25,076 nt of DNA from Thoreauomyces humboldtii (lineage: Eukaryota > Chytridiomycota > Chytridiomycetes > Spizellomycetales > Powellomycetaceae). The position numbers and the translations under genes are program-made. Below are positions 1-11,559 of the stretch, piece after piece. Each line of letters starts with the position of its first letter. Positions within the stretch are counted from its first letter, which is position 1. Location: NCBI GenBank assembly GCA_027596035.1, contig JADGJA010000298.1, positions 1 to 25,076 on the forward strand, in the 5' to 3' direction. The notes below the pieces were generated by a model. That model did no database searches. It saw only the letters and a list, made by a program, of their open reading frames with translations, and had not been told where the DNA came from.

Positions 1-1
1 G

Positions 2-475
2 GACATGCCCGAGACCCACTTTCCCGCCCGAACGGCGACGCCGCGTACGACCGACCCGAACGGTTCCGACCCGTCAAGCTCCTCCCTCTCGTCCCCCAAC
101 ACTCACCAGCATGAGCAGCAGACCATGTCTCCGCACCTCGAGGCCATCATTGCCGACATGAGCGTCAAGGCGGCGCAAAGTCAGGCTGCAAGGCTGTTGG
201 CCGCTTCGACGACTCACTCGAGCTTCTCGGGGCATAGATCTCCTACCACGGCGCTGAGCCCAGAGGTCATGAGGAGGTCGAGGAGCGCCACGTATACGAC
301 CGGAAATGCTGAAGGGTCACTACCGCAGCTGGCGACCAGTGGAGATCGCCATGTTCGTGAACATGGGGCTTCCGACGTGCCACCTCTCCGAGCACTATCG
401 CGAGACTTCTTGCATCTGCCAAAACCACTTTCGAAAAGACATCTGAAGGAAGGAAGCATCGAGGAGGAAGGGTAG
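2..475 (+). CDS. 3' end of an unrecognised gene (partial)
   Basis: An open frame enters from the left edge of the window and ends at a TAG at 473-475, so only the C-terminal part is visible (about 157 residues). The segment is rich in Ser, Thr, Pro and Arg, with a short helical-looking stretch (LEAIIADMSVKAAQSQAARL, about residues 46-65) and the SP sites HRSPTTALSPEV. It ends in a charged tail, KRHLKEGSIEEEG. I recognise no domain. The low-complexity composition suggests a disordered regulatory tail. The gene converges on MIOS, with only 126 bp between the two stop codons. Because the real start lies outside the window, the Met at position 5 should not be taken as a start. Confidence 0.55.
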   Translation, partial: DMPETHFPARTATPRTTDPNGSDPSSSSLSSPNTHQHEQQTMSPHLEAIIADMSVKAAQSQAARLLAASTTHSSFSGHRSPTTALSPEVMRRSRSATYTTGNAEGSLPQLATSGDRHVREHGASDVPPLRALSRDFLHLPKPLSKRHLKEGSIEEEG

Positions 476-601
476 CTACAGTATCCTTTAATACCCTAGG
501 AAATCATATGCTCCTCGACGCCATCGTGTCGGGTAGGAGTTATTTTTCCACCCATCTCCCCGTTTCCGATGTCTTCCCGTCCCGTCCGGCGCCTATGTGC
601 A

Positions 602-3600
602 TCAGAGCTCCCTGCAGCGACAGCTGCAGTCGGAAACGGGACAGTCCGAGTGTCTTTCAAACCAGTGAAGCAAGTGAGCGGCGTGCCCGCCATGCCTGCA
701 GGTTTGGCACCACGTGAACCACAGATCGAAGCCAGAAAGCGTTGCGCCTGCAAAATGGAGGTCTTTAGCATCAGGCACATGCGTGCTCTACCTTTGGCGC
801 GTACCATTTTCTTCCTCCAAGACAGGCTTATCGCGGCGCGAGAAGTACTGCAGATTATCCGCCGGAGTTCCAAGGTGAAGCAGACAGAGGGCGCAGCGCG
901 GCAACGGTTTCCGACAGGAGGGGCAACTTGTTATCTAGCGGTAACGATATAAATCACAAGGCCACTCTCGATTGTTCCTTTCGACCCCGAATCCTGGTAC
1001 CTTCTGCTTCGCACCGCCCACTAGCAGCGCGCCGGGCGGATTTGCTGTCGCTTGCGGACCGGTGGGCGGCGGGGCTGCACCGTGAGCCTTTTTCCCACCG
1101 GCGGAGGGATTTGGCGGGCCATTTATCACGGGCTGATTGCAAAAGTTGCATCGAACGTAGATTTGTGGCGGCACGTTGTAATTGTAAGTGGTCGAGGGAT
1201 GTGGAGTATGGGTAGCGAAGCCCGCGAGGTGTCTTTGCCTTCCTATGTCAAAGCGCGAACGAATATGGTACAGCTGCCATCTATCCAACAGCGACCGGTA
1301 ACTGTTCAAAAAATAAACCATGCCGCAAAATTTGAGAAACTAGGTTGCAAGAAGACTGTTCATCGGGCAAAACTTACATGTCAACCCACTCGTCGACACG
1401 AGTATCCGAGAAGCGTCGAGGCGTTCCGATACTGAGCAGTAGGGTAGCAGTTTGCACATCCCCAGTCTGGTTAATATAGCGCTGTAGAAGCTCCACGCCC
1501 GCGGGAGTATATCCAGTCAGTAGTAGACCAGTGATGTCCCCTCGTGCCAGCATCTCATCAGTCATTTTTGCGATGTAGCCTTGCAACTAATAGCAAATTT
1601 TAGCAAGCTGACGTTCAAAAGACGTGAACGAAGACGTTACCTGCTCGTCATCGAGGAATCTGAGTGCTATGCCTACACGGTCCTTGAGCGCAAGACCTTG
1701 CTCTTGCAAGGCAATCTGCCAGTTGCCATTTGAGGAAATCAGAGCAAAAATAGCTCGCAGGTAAGGATTTTTGAGCTCGGCGCTCAGCGACCGACATAAG
1801 GTTTCCCAGAGGTTGACGTTTGCAGGGTCTCCCTGTTTCGAAGTCGAATATCCGGCTATGGCTGTCGCTACGAGCTTAAGTCGTTCATCTACAGAAAAAT
1901 TGTCAGCACTTCATGAAATCAGGGTAAGAAACGCGGCGCCATTACCTCCAGACCTCCCGAGCGCGTGTAACGCTCTGCTCAAGCTGGAAGAGTGGAAAAG
2001 AGCCCATCCAGCAGCTTTCTCATACTCCCCGGCTTCTTCTAATCTGGAACTCGGGATTAGAAACGCCTGATACAGATCATAGGCCAAAGCCAAAAGTATC
2101 ACCTCAGGAGCGCATGCTCAAGTGTATCGTCAACACCTGACAATTGGTCGGAATGGAAAGTCCAACCGCACATCAACAACCCCAACTTGCGATGGGGATT
2201 CGAATAGGTTACAAAAGATAGCGACGGCTCTCCCGGACCGTAAGAGGACTGTCCAGGAGTCGGCCGCTGGGCCCCGAAGAAGCTTGAGCCCCTGTTGTAC
2301 GCTATCAACGAGGTTAGTCGGAACGCGATCCTTATCCCGTGAGCTCGATTGCGATATACCACGAGCTGACGTCATGTCATTGATCACGGCCTGAACTCCT
2401 TGTCCACCGTAGTCTACTCCTCCAATGTGAAGTTCCGAGCCATCGGTTGTTTTCTCAAGACCTGAAGACAAAGACAGCTTAGAAAGCAGTTGTGTCGCGA
2501 CGCGTTTGCTAGCAGATATATCTTACGATCGCTCCAATCCCAAACTTCAAGCAGTTCTTCAGAGTCTTCTCGTAGAGCTTCTTTGTTCTTTTCAGGCTAG
2601 AGCATTTCATAACTTCAGTGTGGGCTGGAACCTTAGACTCGGGCACTTGAATTTACATTGAGAGAGTATCCTCGCATTGCCCGTTCTCGCATGACCACTG
2701 AGACGTCATCCATCAAATCGCCTGTGCCTCGGCGGTCGCGGAGAGGAGAGGTAGGGTCTTCTGCCGAGGGGCTCATAACAGAAATGTTTGAAGGGGGGGC
2801 TGCCCGGTTTGCCATAAAAGTTGAGGACAGCATGGAGATCATGCGACCGCCAGTGACCGCTAGCTCGCCGTGAGGTGAGAAGGCAACTTTGTAGGTAACT
2901 GGCAGGCGTGTTATGTTGAACTTGTGCTCTTTTGTAAACGACGTGCTAACGACATGGTGGGAGAAATCATCGGAAATCGGCAGTGGAATCCAAGCGAAGC
3001 TCTGCACGGATAGAGCAGATGGTTTGACTATGAGCGAAAAGAGAAGGTAAATACACGTGATACTGATAGAGCTCGAGAATACTCAAAGCAATACCATGCC
3101 GCGTCTTCCATAAAACAGGGAAAGTGTTCTCGTCGTCTGATACGCTGACCACCGGTGACATTGATAGAACCTCGTGTTGAGCACCGTGTGGCGGCACGGG
3201 GGTTGGGCTCGGTCCAGACACGTCATTCAACGAGCCAAGTTCTGCGACGCTCGGAGGATGCGCTTCCATGCCAGAGTCTGAGGCTACTGATGGAGGAGCA
3301 TCAGGATGGGACATGTGATTGAGACTTGAGAGGCCGCTCTTCCCGATTGTACTTTTTGCCAAAGTGGAGCTGACGTGTGACTTCCTGGTAGTTTCCTGAA
3401 TGTCCCAGACTTTCAGAACTGGGGAATCCTTGCCGATGGCAGCGAGACAGCCCGCTCGAAGCGGCGACCAGGAAATGTGACCGATGCTGTTACGGAACTC
3501 GGCGTTGAACGATAATGCTGGCTCAGTGACGTTTCGAACGTCCCATACACGAACGATATTGTCGTCAGCGTACGACGCGAAGCGGTGGGAGTGAAATGGA

Positions 3601-4956
3601 TCAGTAACAATCCCTAGCACCGCTTTGGTAGGTATAATAATGGTCGAGGTGCTGCTAGGCGCTTTGCGGCGGTGAGATCAAGTAGTTGAATGGAGTTTGC
3701 GCGATATGAATGTACCTCTCATATCTAGGCCGCGAATCCATTTCAATCCCATTCCTGCGACCAGTTGTGGGGAGGTATGGTGAAACCAGGCGCCTGAAGA
3801 GATTCCTTCGGACGCTCCAAACTGCGCTACCGGCCGGATTTGCGACGACGAGCTACTTCAAGCGTGTCAGGGTTAGCATTACAATTCAAATGGCAAAGCC
3901 CATGCATCAATTCACACGAACAGAAACGCGCGCACACACACACACACAGATACACACAGTACTCACGGGGTGCTATGAAGGGGAACTTTTGCACCAAGGT
4001 CAGGAAGGGCGGAGTGCAAACCCTTTCGTGATTCTGGACATATAATGAGCTTTACGCTGGGCAGGAGAAATGCTTCAGGGTCCAAAAGCCTACCTATCGT
4101 TGACTCGGGGTCGACAACGCTTCCTCCCACTCCAGGCCATCCCCTGCCAGCATCTGTAATTCCCGGTCCTAATCCTCCGGCGAGAGGTGTTTCACTCGAC
4201 GCTGATTCCGACGGGTCCCGGCCGCTCGTTGCAAGTAAACTGTTCCGCATGGAGGAGTCCGTGTCCCAAACCAGCAATCCTGACTCACTCCTGACCTTCT
4301 CCATCCCCACAGCGAGGAGTCTTGGGTCTGATGGACAAAATGCTACAAAATTGCAGGGCCGCGAGTTGCGTGGCGTGTGCTCCCACAAAACTTTCACCGA
4401 GCTGGCTATGCTCGCGCCGGTAGAGTGAATTGACGAGGCTGATCCATGCCGGGAAAGATTTGGCCCCAGAGAGGAAGAAAGGGAGCGATCCACAAAGTGG
4501 AAGTCCTGGATCCGTGTGAGAATGGTCCTGCCAGTGCTGTAACCCACCGCCACCAGATCTGGGCATTCGGGGCTCCTCGACCAGTCAAAGCACTGCTCAG
4601 CGTCATGTCAGCAGGATAACGGCAGCCCCATGAAAGCACTGCATATCACACCTTCATGTGGGTGACATCGGTATTTACGGCAATAAGACGAACGGGATCT
4701 TCGAGCAAAGCAGCTTCTTCCTAACCACCCGCGACGGTGTGAGGCAACATGCAAGCAGAACCACCGTCGGATGGAGTCGTTACCTGGGACGACCACTCAT
4801 ACAGACGCAGGTCCGTGCCTCCCACTAGAAACAGGCGGTGCCCCTTGTGAGGCGACCATACTATTCTGAAAAGAGTCGAGCGTATTAGAAGTCTGGCTGT
4901 CAACGTGCCATGCGGCGCACGGACCTCCGTGTTTTCTGTAACGCTGTGCTACTCAT
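602..4956 (-). CDS. MIOS: MIOS / SEA4 orthologue, GATOR2 (SEACAT) subunit
   Basis: Multi-exon gene. In animals MIOS is part of GATOR2; in yeast Sea4 is part of SEACAT at the vacuole, relaying amino-acid status to TORC1. The N terminus, [10 protein letters not shown] then [17 protein letters not shown], spans intron 1 (4866-4924, phase 2) and matches the first WD blade. Later blades include [19 protein letters not shown] (about 4300-4370) and [20 protein letters not shown] (about 3600). The helical middle has [19 protein letters not shown] and [15 protein letters not shown] (1400-1560), a very MIOS-like signature. The C terminus is a zinc-binding RING-like end: CNFCNQP, then [20 protein letters not shown], then [20 protein letters not shown] and [10 protein letters not shown], read across introns at about 760-945. 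The stop codon is at 602-604. Blades are separated by Ser/Gly-rich inserts (4040-4260 and 4430-4490) that are probably lineage-specific loops. Intron boundaries between 1000 and 3900 are only partly resolved. Confidence 0.93.
3932..3948. repeat. (CA)n microsatellite
   Basis: A run of CA dinucleotides, flanked by further imperfect CA-rich sequence up to about 3960. It lies in an intron of MIOS, where it reads (GT)n on the coding strand. Confidence 0.9.
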
Positions 4957-5240
4957 ATTCTGCGGAGGTGCAGCTTCAGCCTCGAGCAGTTCTTAGGGCC
5001 ATGTGGTGTGCCTGTTCATTGCTTGGGAGCGCGATGCCTGATGCCTCCAATGTCCAGGTTCGCAAATTGGACCAGGTCGGTTTGACATCATGCCACGCTT
5101 GTTCATTAGCTAATCAAGTGCCCCGCCACCCTCGTCCGACCTTCAAAAGAGGCTGATCGTTCAATAATTTGATGAAGTAGCATCTAAACGTGCTTCCAAG
5201 TTTGCGAAGCTTCACAAGTATAAAGTAGATCCCGGCACCA

Positions 5241-5958
5241 ATGGACTTGCAGGCTGAAGCGCGAAAACGAAAGGAACGCCTTGCCGCTTTACGAGAGGCT
5301 CGTGTTGCGGCCGGCGGGGCCGCGAAAAGCGCAACATCCGTGAAGGTCTCCATGTGAGTGCATTAATGAGTGCATCATGAGACCTTGGTTGTTCATATAG
5401 TAGGTACTGATGGTATCTATTGTAGACCAGCGATTAGACTGCGCGAAGACGGGGACGTTCCAGCAAAGTCCGGCCAGAACACTGAACAAGACGGTATCGC
5501 CGATCAGGAGATCACGGCGGATTCGGAAGAGGAGAACCGGGAACCGGCAACAACGACCTTAGAAACAACCGCAAAGGAGATCGCCCGGGAAGCCCTTGAA
5601 GCCGATGAGAACAGAAGCAAAGAAGTGGTGGGTCAACAATCTCAACGGAGCCAGAGAAGATGATCCGACAACTCACGCAAGCTTTTTGTGTAGGAAATTG
5701 CTGATCTCGCACCAAAGCGACCGAATTTTGATCTAAAGCGGGATCTGGACGCGAAGTTGGCGAAGCTACAACGACGGACAGAGGGGTGTATTGCGGATTT
5801 GATTCGTAAGTGCTATACTTTAGCGAACTTTTCCACCGCTGCAACATACTGATCTGAGGCATTTAGGCGCACGACTGAAGGCAGCCGATGGCGACTTGAC
5901 TGCGGCTGCAGATGTCCCAAGCGATCAGATCGCCGCCGCGGACTCTGACGAAGATTAA
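5241..5958 (+). CDS. CWF18: Cwf18 / CCDC12 family pre-mRNA splicing factor
   Basis: Four exons (5241-5353, 5426-5627, 5694-5805, 5867-5958) give 172 residues, close to human CCDC12 at 166. Members of this family associate with the spliceosome around Prp19/Cdc5. The N terminus is a basic helix (ARKRKERLAALREAR). The middle is acidic and variable. The diagnostic core is EIADLAPKRPNFDLKRDLDA, followed by KLAKLQRRTEGCIADLIRAR, matching the family's LAPRKPDWDLKRD and RTQRAIAELIRERL. The tail is acidic and ends DSDED. All three introns have good donors and acceptors and preserve frame (phases 2, 0 and 1). The end of exon 2 could shift three bases, because GTGGTG offers two donors. The ATG at 5241 is the first in frame. 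MIOS lies upstream, divergent, with 284 bp between the two start codons. Confidence 0.95.
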
Positions 5959-6321
5959 ACTGTCTACATTACGACCTCCAGCGTCACCGTTTACCATTCA
6001 GACTTGCCGCACCCGGCCTTCCAAATTGCTCGGCAGAGCGAATTTGTGTACATATATTTTTTTCGCACCCTGGCGATTTTGGCCCTTGGCACGCACTTTA
6101 AGAAGTCGCGGATCCAATGGAGGTTCATTGGATTTAGCTTCCCAGCTGTTCTCGAGGACAAGATGCGAACCAACTGCAAATGAGAAATGGTACGGTCATT
6201 GCCTGGCCCCTTCCGAAGAGCAAAGTTGCGGGGCCCGTTGATTTGGAAAATATCGATCAAGATTGGATCAGGGTTACAGGAGGCGTATGGTTTCGTTGTA
6301 AATCCTTTGTAGTAAGAAGCT
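5959..6321. other. Convergent intergenic region
   Basis: About 360 bp between the stop codons of Cwf18 (+) and calmodulin (-). It should hold both 3' untranslated regions. I see no coding signal, RNA gene or repeat in it; one short T-run sits near 6055-6062. Confidence 0.6.
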
Positions 6322-7390
<1,069 letters not shown>

Positions 7391-7401
<11 letters not shown>

Positions 7402-7420
7402 ATGTCTATAGCGAGAATGT
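7391..7420 (+). repeat. 15-bp tandem duplication over the PUS10 start codon
   Basis: Two adjacent copies, CTATAGCGAGGATGT and CTATAGCGAGAATGT, differ at one base. Each contains an ATG (7402 and 7417), and the two are in the same frame. Confidence 0.9.
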
Positions 7421-9873
7421 CGGCAATATTTTCCAATCGGATTCTGAGCGCCCTTCCTGCTTCCGTTTCTCTTCCTGCCCATGCTGGACGACTCGCGACA
7501 GTGCTTCTAGCTGCCAACTGTTGCCCTCGATGTGTCGTCCGCTTTCTCGGGGTTCGGAACAGTGCAGTTCATGTGAACCTGTTGGATCTCTCAAGGGAGT
7601 GGACACAGTCTGTCTGGGACTCCCCAATTTTGATGACCGAGTCGGGGGCCGAGTCGGGGGCCCCCAATACCCCTTCGGTTGTCAAGGACAAAGAGCCCGC
7701 ACATATCGCGAAAAAACTTAAGATGGAAAAGCTTGACGGTGAAGTGGTGGAAGGTGTGAACCTAGTCACGCCACGATGAAACGTGTCGCGACCTTACCCT
7801 GTTACTTCCAGTTCCGACGTCAACCCCCACAAGTCCTACTGTCAAGTCACCGAAGCCGATAACTAATGACAAAGCTTCCGTAGTGGCAAAGCCTGATGTT
7901 TCTCGCCGTGTGTGTTCAGCGTGTCTCGGTTTCTTGCATATGGATCACGCGGCCTTAGCCGTGACAGCCTCGAAGCTGTACAAATCGGAAGGCTACGTCC
8001 TAGCTGCCAGCAGGCAAACATTCGCGATAAGCACGCGGCTACCGTCACAACTTACGATTCGTCAGCGTGCTATGCAGCTGCACATACTACATGAGCTAAG
8101 GTAGATGCATACTTTGAGAGCGGACGAGGAACAACACCTCATGCTACATTTTTTCTTATGGGCAGCGAGGTGGATTTTGCGCCGAAACCCCAGGACGCAG
8201 TTCTTGGGCCTCAGTCCGGCGGAAATTTATTCATCGAGGTCAAAGAAATTCTGAAGTACTTGCTGGCAGAGCGCTTCGCTATTGAGACTGGTCTGGAGTT
8301 TGAAACGGCCGTGAGTCGCGTGCATTAAAACATTCTTCAGCGATCCTTCCCTGCTCACGCTGCGCGTCCCCGCTCTAGAGCCCTCTTACCGTGAGCATGC
8401 AGTTCGAGCATGAAGAGACTACGAATGAGTATATCTTTCTGACGAGAAATCCGGCTGCACGATTCAAAGTCACTACGCAACGCCAAAAGGTCGGAAAGGT
8501 AGCTGCATATCGACCTGTGTTTTGCATTCTGATTTGTACTTTCAGGGAGTCAAACAGGTCATTGGGACATCCGCCGACAAGATACTTATGGCCGTGGATA
8601 GGCTGGCATACAAGGACTTTGCCAGGTAGGTTTCAAACTGTCAGCTTCTCACTTATGAAAATCATACTTACATTCTGTGATTGAAAGTGCATCGTTGTGC
8701 CCCCCGCCAGCCGTGCAGAACGTCCCAGTTTTGAAGACAACCGAGTTGATGCATGCACCCATATATGTTGCTGGTGGGTTTTACATTGTCAAGCATACAG
8801 ATCTTTCGGCAAGCACTTACCGCAGGGGTTCTCCCTCTGCAAAGGTCGATACTTGAAACTTCAGCGACATATCAGCAACTCGCCCTGGGAGATCAAGGGC
8901 AAACGTATCACAGAGCACTCTGTTGAAGAACTCGTAAGCGAGAAGGTCGATAAGCTGTTCCATGTAGACTGTACGTTCGATTTCTCATTTCTCGACGCTG
9001 GCTCAGAAAACTCAACACCAGTATACCTGTTTTGTAGCGCACAAGTTTTATTCCTCAGGCAGGGAAGATGCGGACGTGCTCATGCTGGGCCGCGGAAGGC
9101 CGTATTACCTCGAACTCATCAATCCCCGTCGAGCCGAGGCCTCTCAGGAGGAGATGACGGCTTTGCAACAAGAGATCAATCGAGACGCTGGTGGGAAGGT
9201 CGAAGTACATCACGTGCAGTTAATATCGAGGTGAGATATGCTATTCGGAATACTGCCCTTCTAAGATTCCGAATACTAATTTTTCCTATCTCGCCTTTCG
9301 CAGAGAGGAAACAAAGGTCTTGAAGGACGCAGCTAGTAGCAAATCGAAAAGCTATTCGTACGTCAAGTCTATTGCATTAGCGCGGAAGGCAATGGCTGAT
9401 GCATTTCCCCAACAGTACACTCGTCAAGCTTGCTTCCCCTGTGTCGCTGGAAGCCCTTGCTGAGATCTCCTTGCTGAAAGACATCGAAGTCAAACAACAA
9501 AATCCCACCCGTGTCCCTCGGTACGGTTGAGCAAAACCTCATGTTGGCTTTTTGTAACTTGCCAGACTCATCTCATCACCTTGTTTATGTTATATGTAGG
9601 CGTGCTGACCTTCTCCGTGACAAAGTGATCGAGAAGCTGCATGTGTACCCAGCAACGCCTGTTCCTGAGGGCGAGTCTGCTATGGTTGACGAAGTTCGCG
9701 TGGATCTCACCACGAGCGCTGGGACTTACGTCAAGGAATTTATGCATGGGGACACTGGGCGTACGAAGCCGAACCTGAAGGATCTGCTCAAGGTACAATG
9801 GGCGACGGTAACGACGTTAGACGTCTTGGAAATCCACCTCGACTGGCCGGCCGTAGTAGAGGATGCGTCTTAA
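7402..9873 (+). CDS. PUS10: tRNA pseudouridine synthase PUS10
   Basis: Eleven exons (7402-7753, 7812-8100, 8166-8310, 8379-8498, 8546-8625, 8688-8773, 8845-8970, 9038-9230, 9304-9357, 9416-9520, 9600-9873) give 607 residues; human PUS10 has 529. The enzyme makes pseudouridine 54/55 in the tRNA T loop in archaea and many eukaryotes. The N-terminal zinc-binding part shows CCPRCVVRFLGV and VCSACLGFL (two CxxC pairs), then PSQLTIRQRAMQL. The catalytic domain holds FYSSGREDADVLMLGRGRPY, with the catalytic Asp of GRED near residue 410, then LELINPRRA and VHHVQLISREE. The end shows TTSAGTYVKEFMHGDTGRTK and LEIHLDWP, typical of the family C terminus. Extra length comes from an N-terminal extension of about 40 residues and a low-complexity insert after the first CxxC. 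Exon 6 could use alternative splice sites near 8774-8844. The start is taken at 7402, with 7417 as an in-frame alternative. Confidence 0.96.
7639..7662 (+). repeat. 12-bp tandem repeat inside PUS10 exon 1
   Basis: Two perfect copies of GAGTCGGGGGCC, encoding ESGA twice, in the variable linker after the first CxxC motif. Confidence 0.9.
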
Positions 9874-10087
9874 GCTTGCTGTTCGCATTCATGTATGCTA
9901 CAAGCTTAGAGGCAGATTAGCCGGGCAGTCGGTTAGATAGAAGCTAGCTCAACCGTTACAGTTTTGGGCCGTGTACTACACAGCGTCTTGATGCGGGTCA
10001 GCGGCAATCCCCACCTTGTGGCGCAGTACTTTTTCCCCAAGCACACAGGGACCCATTGCCCAAGCACCTTCCCACACGCACAGCACA

Positions 10088-10983
10088 ATGGCACGCACAT
10101 CACAAGGCATGCGTGAAGTCAAAGCTAAGGCCTCGGACTCTGAGGACCATGGTCAGACTCCGACCAATAGTCCTGGGTAGGTCTGCCCTTCCCATCACAT
10201 GATCTATCCACGCAAGGCTATTGATCCCGTCTTTTTCTCGGCTTCGAATATGAAGTTCCGATGAGATTGCCGAGGTAAAGTGAATCACATATCTCATGAC
10301 CTTCCTCGTCAAAGCTGAAGGCTCCTGCGTTCATGACAGATCATGACTGCCCTCAAAAGTAACTTTTCGATAGTCTTTCCATGACCTGTCTGCGGATCGA
10401 AAACTCATCGTGGTCCGGACAGGTCGCATGAGCAAGAAGGCCTCGGCACAGCAAAAGAAGAACGAGACCCATTGCAAGGAGCTGTGTGAGCGAATCCAAA
10501 GGGACGGGGAGGCTCTCCTCGATCGTCACTCCAAGGCAGCGTACGTCTTGAGATCCCAGATCTCTATCGCACGAGCACATTTTATATCCATCACGCTACG
10601 ATAGGGCGAGTGTCTTGGAGAGTCACCGTCGTCAGTCGGAGGATCTCGAAGAGCATGAAGCTCGGATCTTGCGTCAGTTTGCTGAGGAAGCGGACCGTTA
10701 TGCAGTACGTTGCGCGTTCGCTCCGGAGGACATTCTTCTCACCTTGCTTCACAATGACTTTCATGTGGTAAAGGCCGATCAAGAATCGCTTCGAAAGGCC
10801 TACGAGGAGGGAGTCCTGGCTCGCAAGGCACTCGATCAAGAGTTGAGCAATTGGATGGACGACATGGTCGAATTGGCTTTTCGACAGACCGATGAGACCG
10901 CGAACCTTTGCCCGCCTGAGGCTCCCAGCCTGGCAATTGGCAACGTCCCCAAAAAGAGGAAGATGGTCGGGCGATTGCAATGA
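10088..10983 (+). CDS. Hypothetical coiled-coil protein with C-terminal NLS-like motif
   Basis: I do not recognise the family. Four exons (10088-10176, 10256-10274, 10374-10540, 10605-10983) give 217 residues in one continuous frame. The first 30 residues are Ser/Lys-rich (MARTSQGMREVKAKASDSED). Residues from about 55 to 175 are strongly helical and charged, with heptad-like spacing (KKNETHCKELCERIQRDGEA, SHRRQSEDLEEHEARILRQF, ESLRKAYEEGVLARKALDQE), suggesting a coiled coil. There is a conserved-looking hydrophobic patch, PEDILLTLLHNDFHVV. Near the C terminus PKKRKM resembles the classical SV40-type nuclear localisation signal, so a nuclear role is likely. Exon 2 is a 19-nt microexon chosen because it keeps the frame; the exon 1-3 junction is the weakest part. 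The gene lies 214 bp downstream of PUS10 in the same orientation. Confidence 0.65.
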
Positions 10984-11559
10984 AAACTTCTACGATCTTG
11001 GAGATGACTCCGTACTGGCGGGGTTTGTGGGGGAGGTCTAATGCACACTCTATTCCCCTCTGTATCCTCCTCCCCGACCTGACACCGGAAACTGCTCCCT
11101 CCTACTGTACATCTTCTTGCTTAAATACTTGACTGCAACAGAGGAACACACACAGGAATTGTTAGCACGGAACACATCAGTGGTCCATCAGTTGCTTTCG
11201 CACGAGTGGTTGTGTTGGGAAGTTGCAGGAATCGGTTGTCAAGGTTTAAACGGTTAGAGGAGCGGACAGGGGGCCGCGGCTTCTCGTGCACATTTGAGGG
11301 TCTGCTGCTTTTGTGAGGGGTTTCGCGAATGACAATGCAGGGGAGGCCGCGTAGGTGCATCTCTTGTAGTCCTTCAGCCGGTCTTACCCTCGATCTTTCA
11401 TGGCACAGTACGCCTGGACAGGGTATATCGCTTGGTCACTAAAGTTACAGTAGGTGCGCAGCTAGCGAGGTCTGGCTGGCACCAAATATATGTACAAGCA
11501 TACTGAAAAGGTACAGGGAACACGCAAGACGGGAGGCACTGACTGAAGACATCAGCTCG
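10984..11559. other. Convergent intergenic region, no gene seen
   Basis: 576 bp between two convergent stop codons, longer than the other convergent gaps here. I see only 3'-UTR-like sequence and short random open frames on both strands, with no RNA gene or repeat. Confidence 0.5.

Noticed and set aside
8774..8844. Reading PUS10 through GFYIVKHTD as coding
   Set aside because: The segment is a GT-AG intron. Splicing it gives IYVAGRYLKLQRHISNSPWE, which aligns with the family's VAGRYNKYSRNLPQTPW, and keeps frame.
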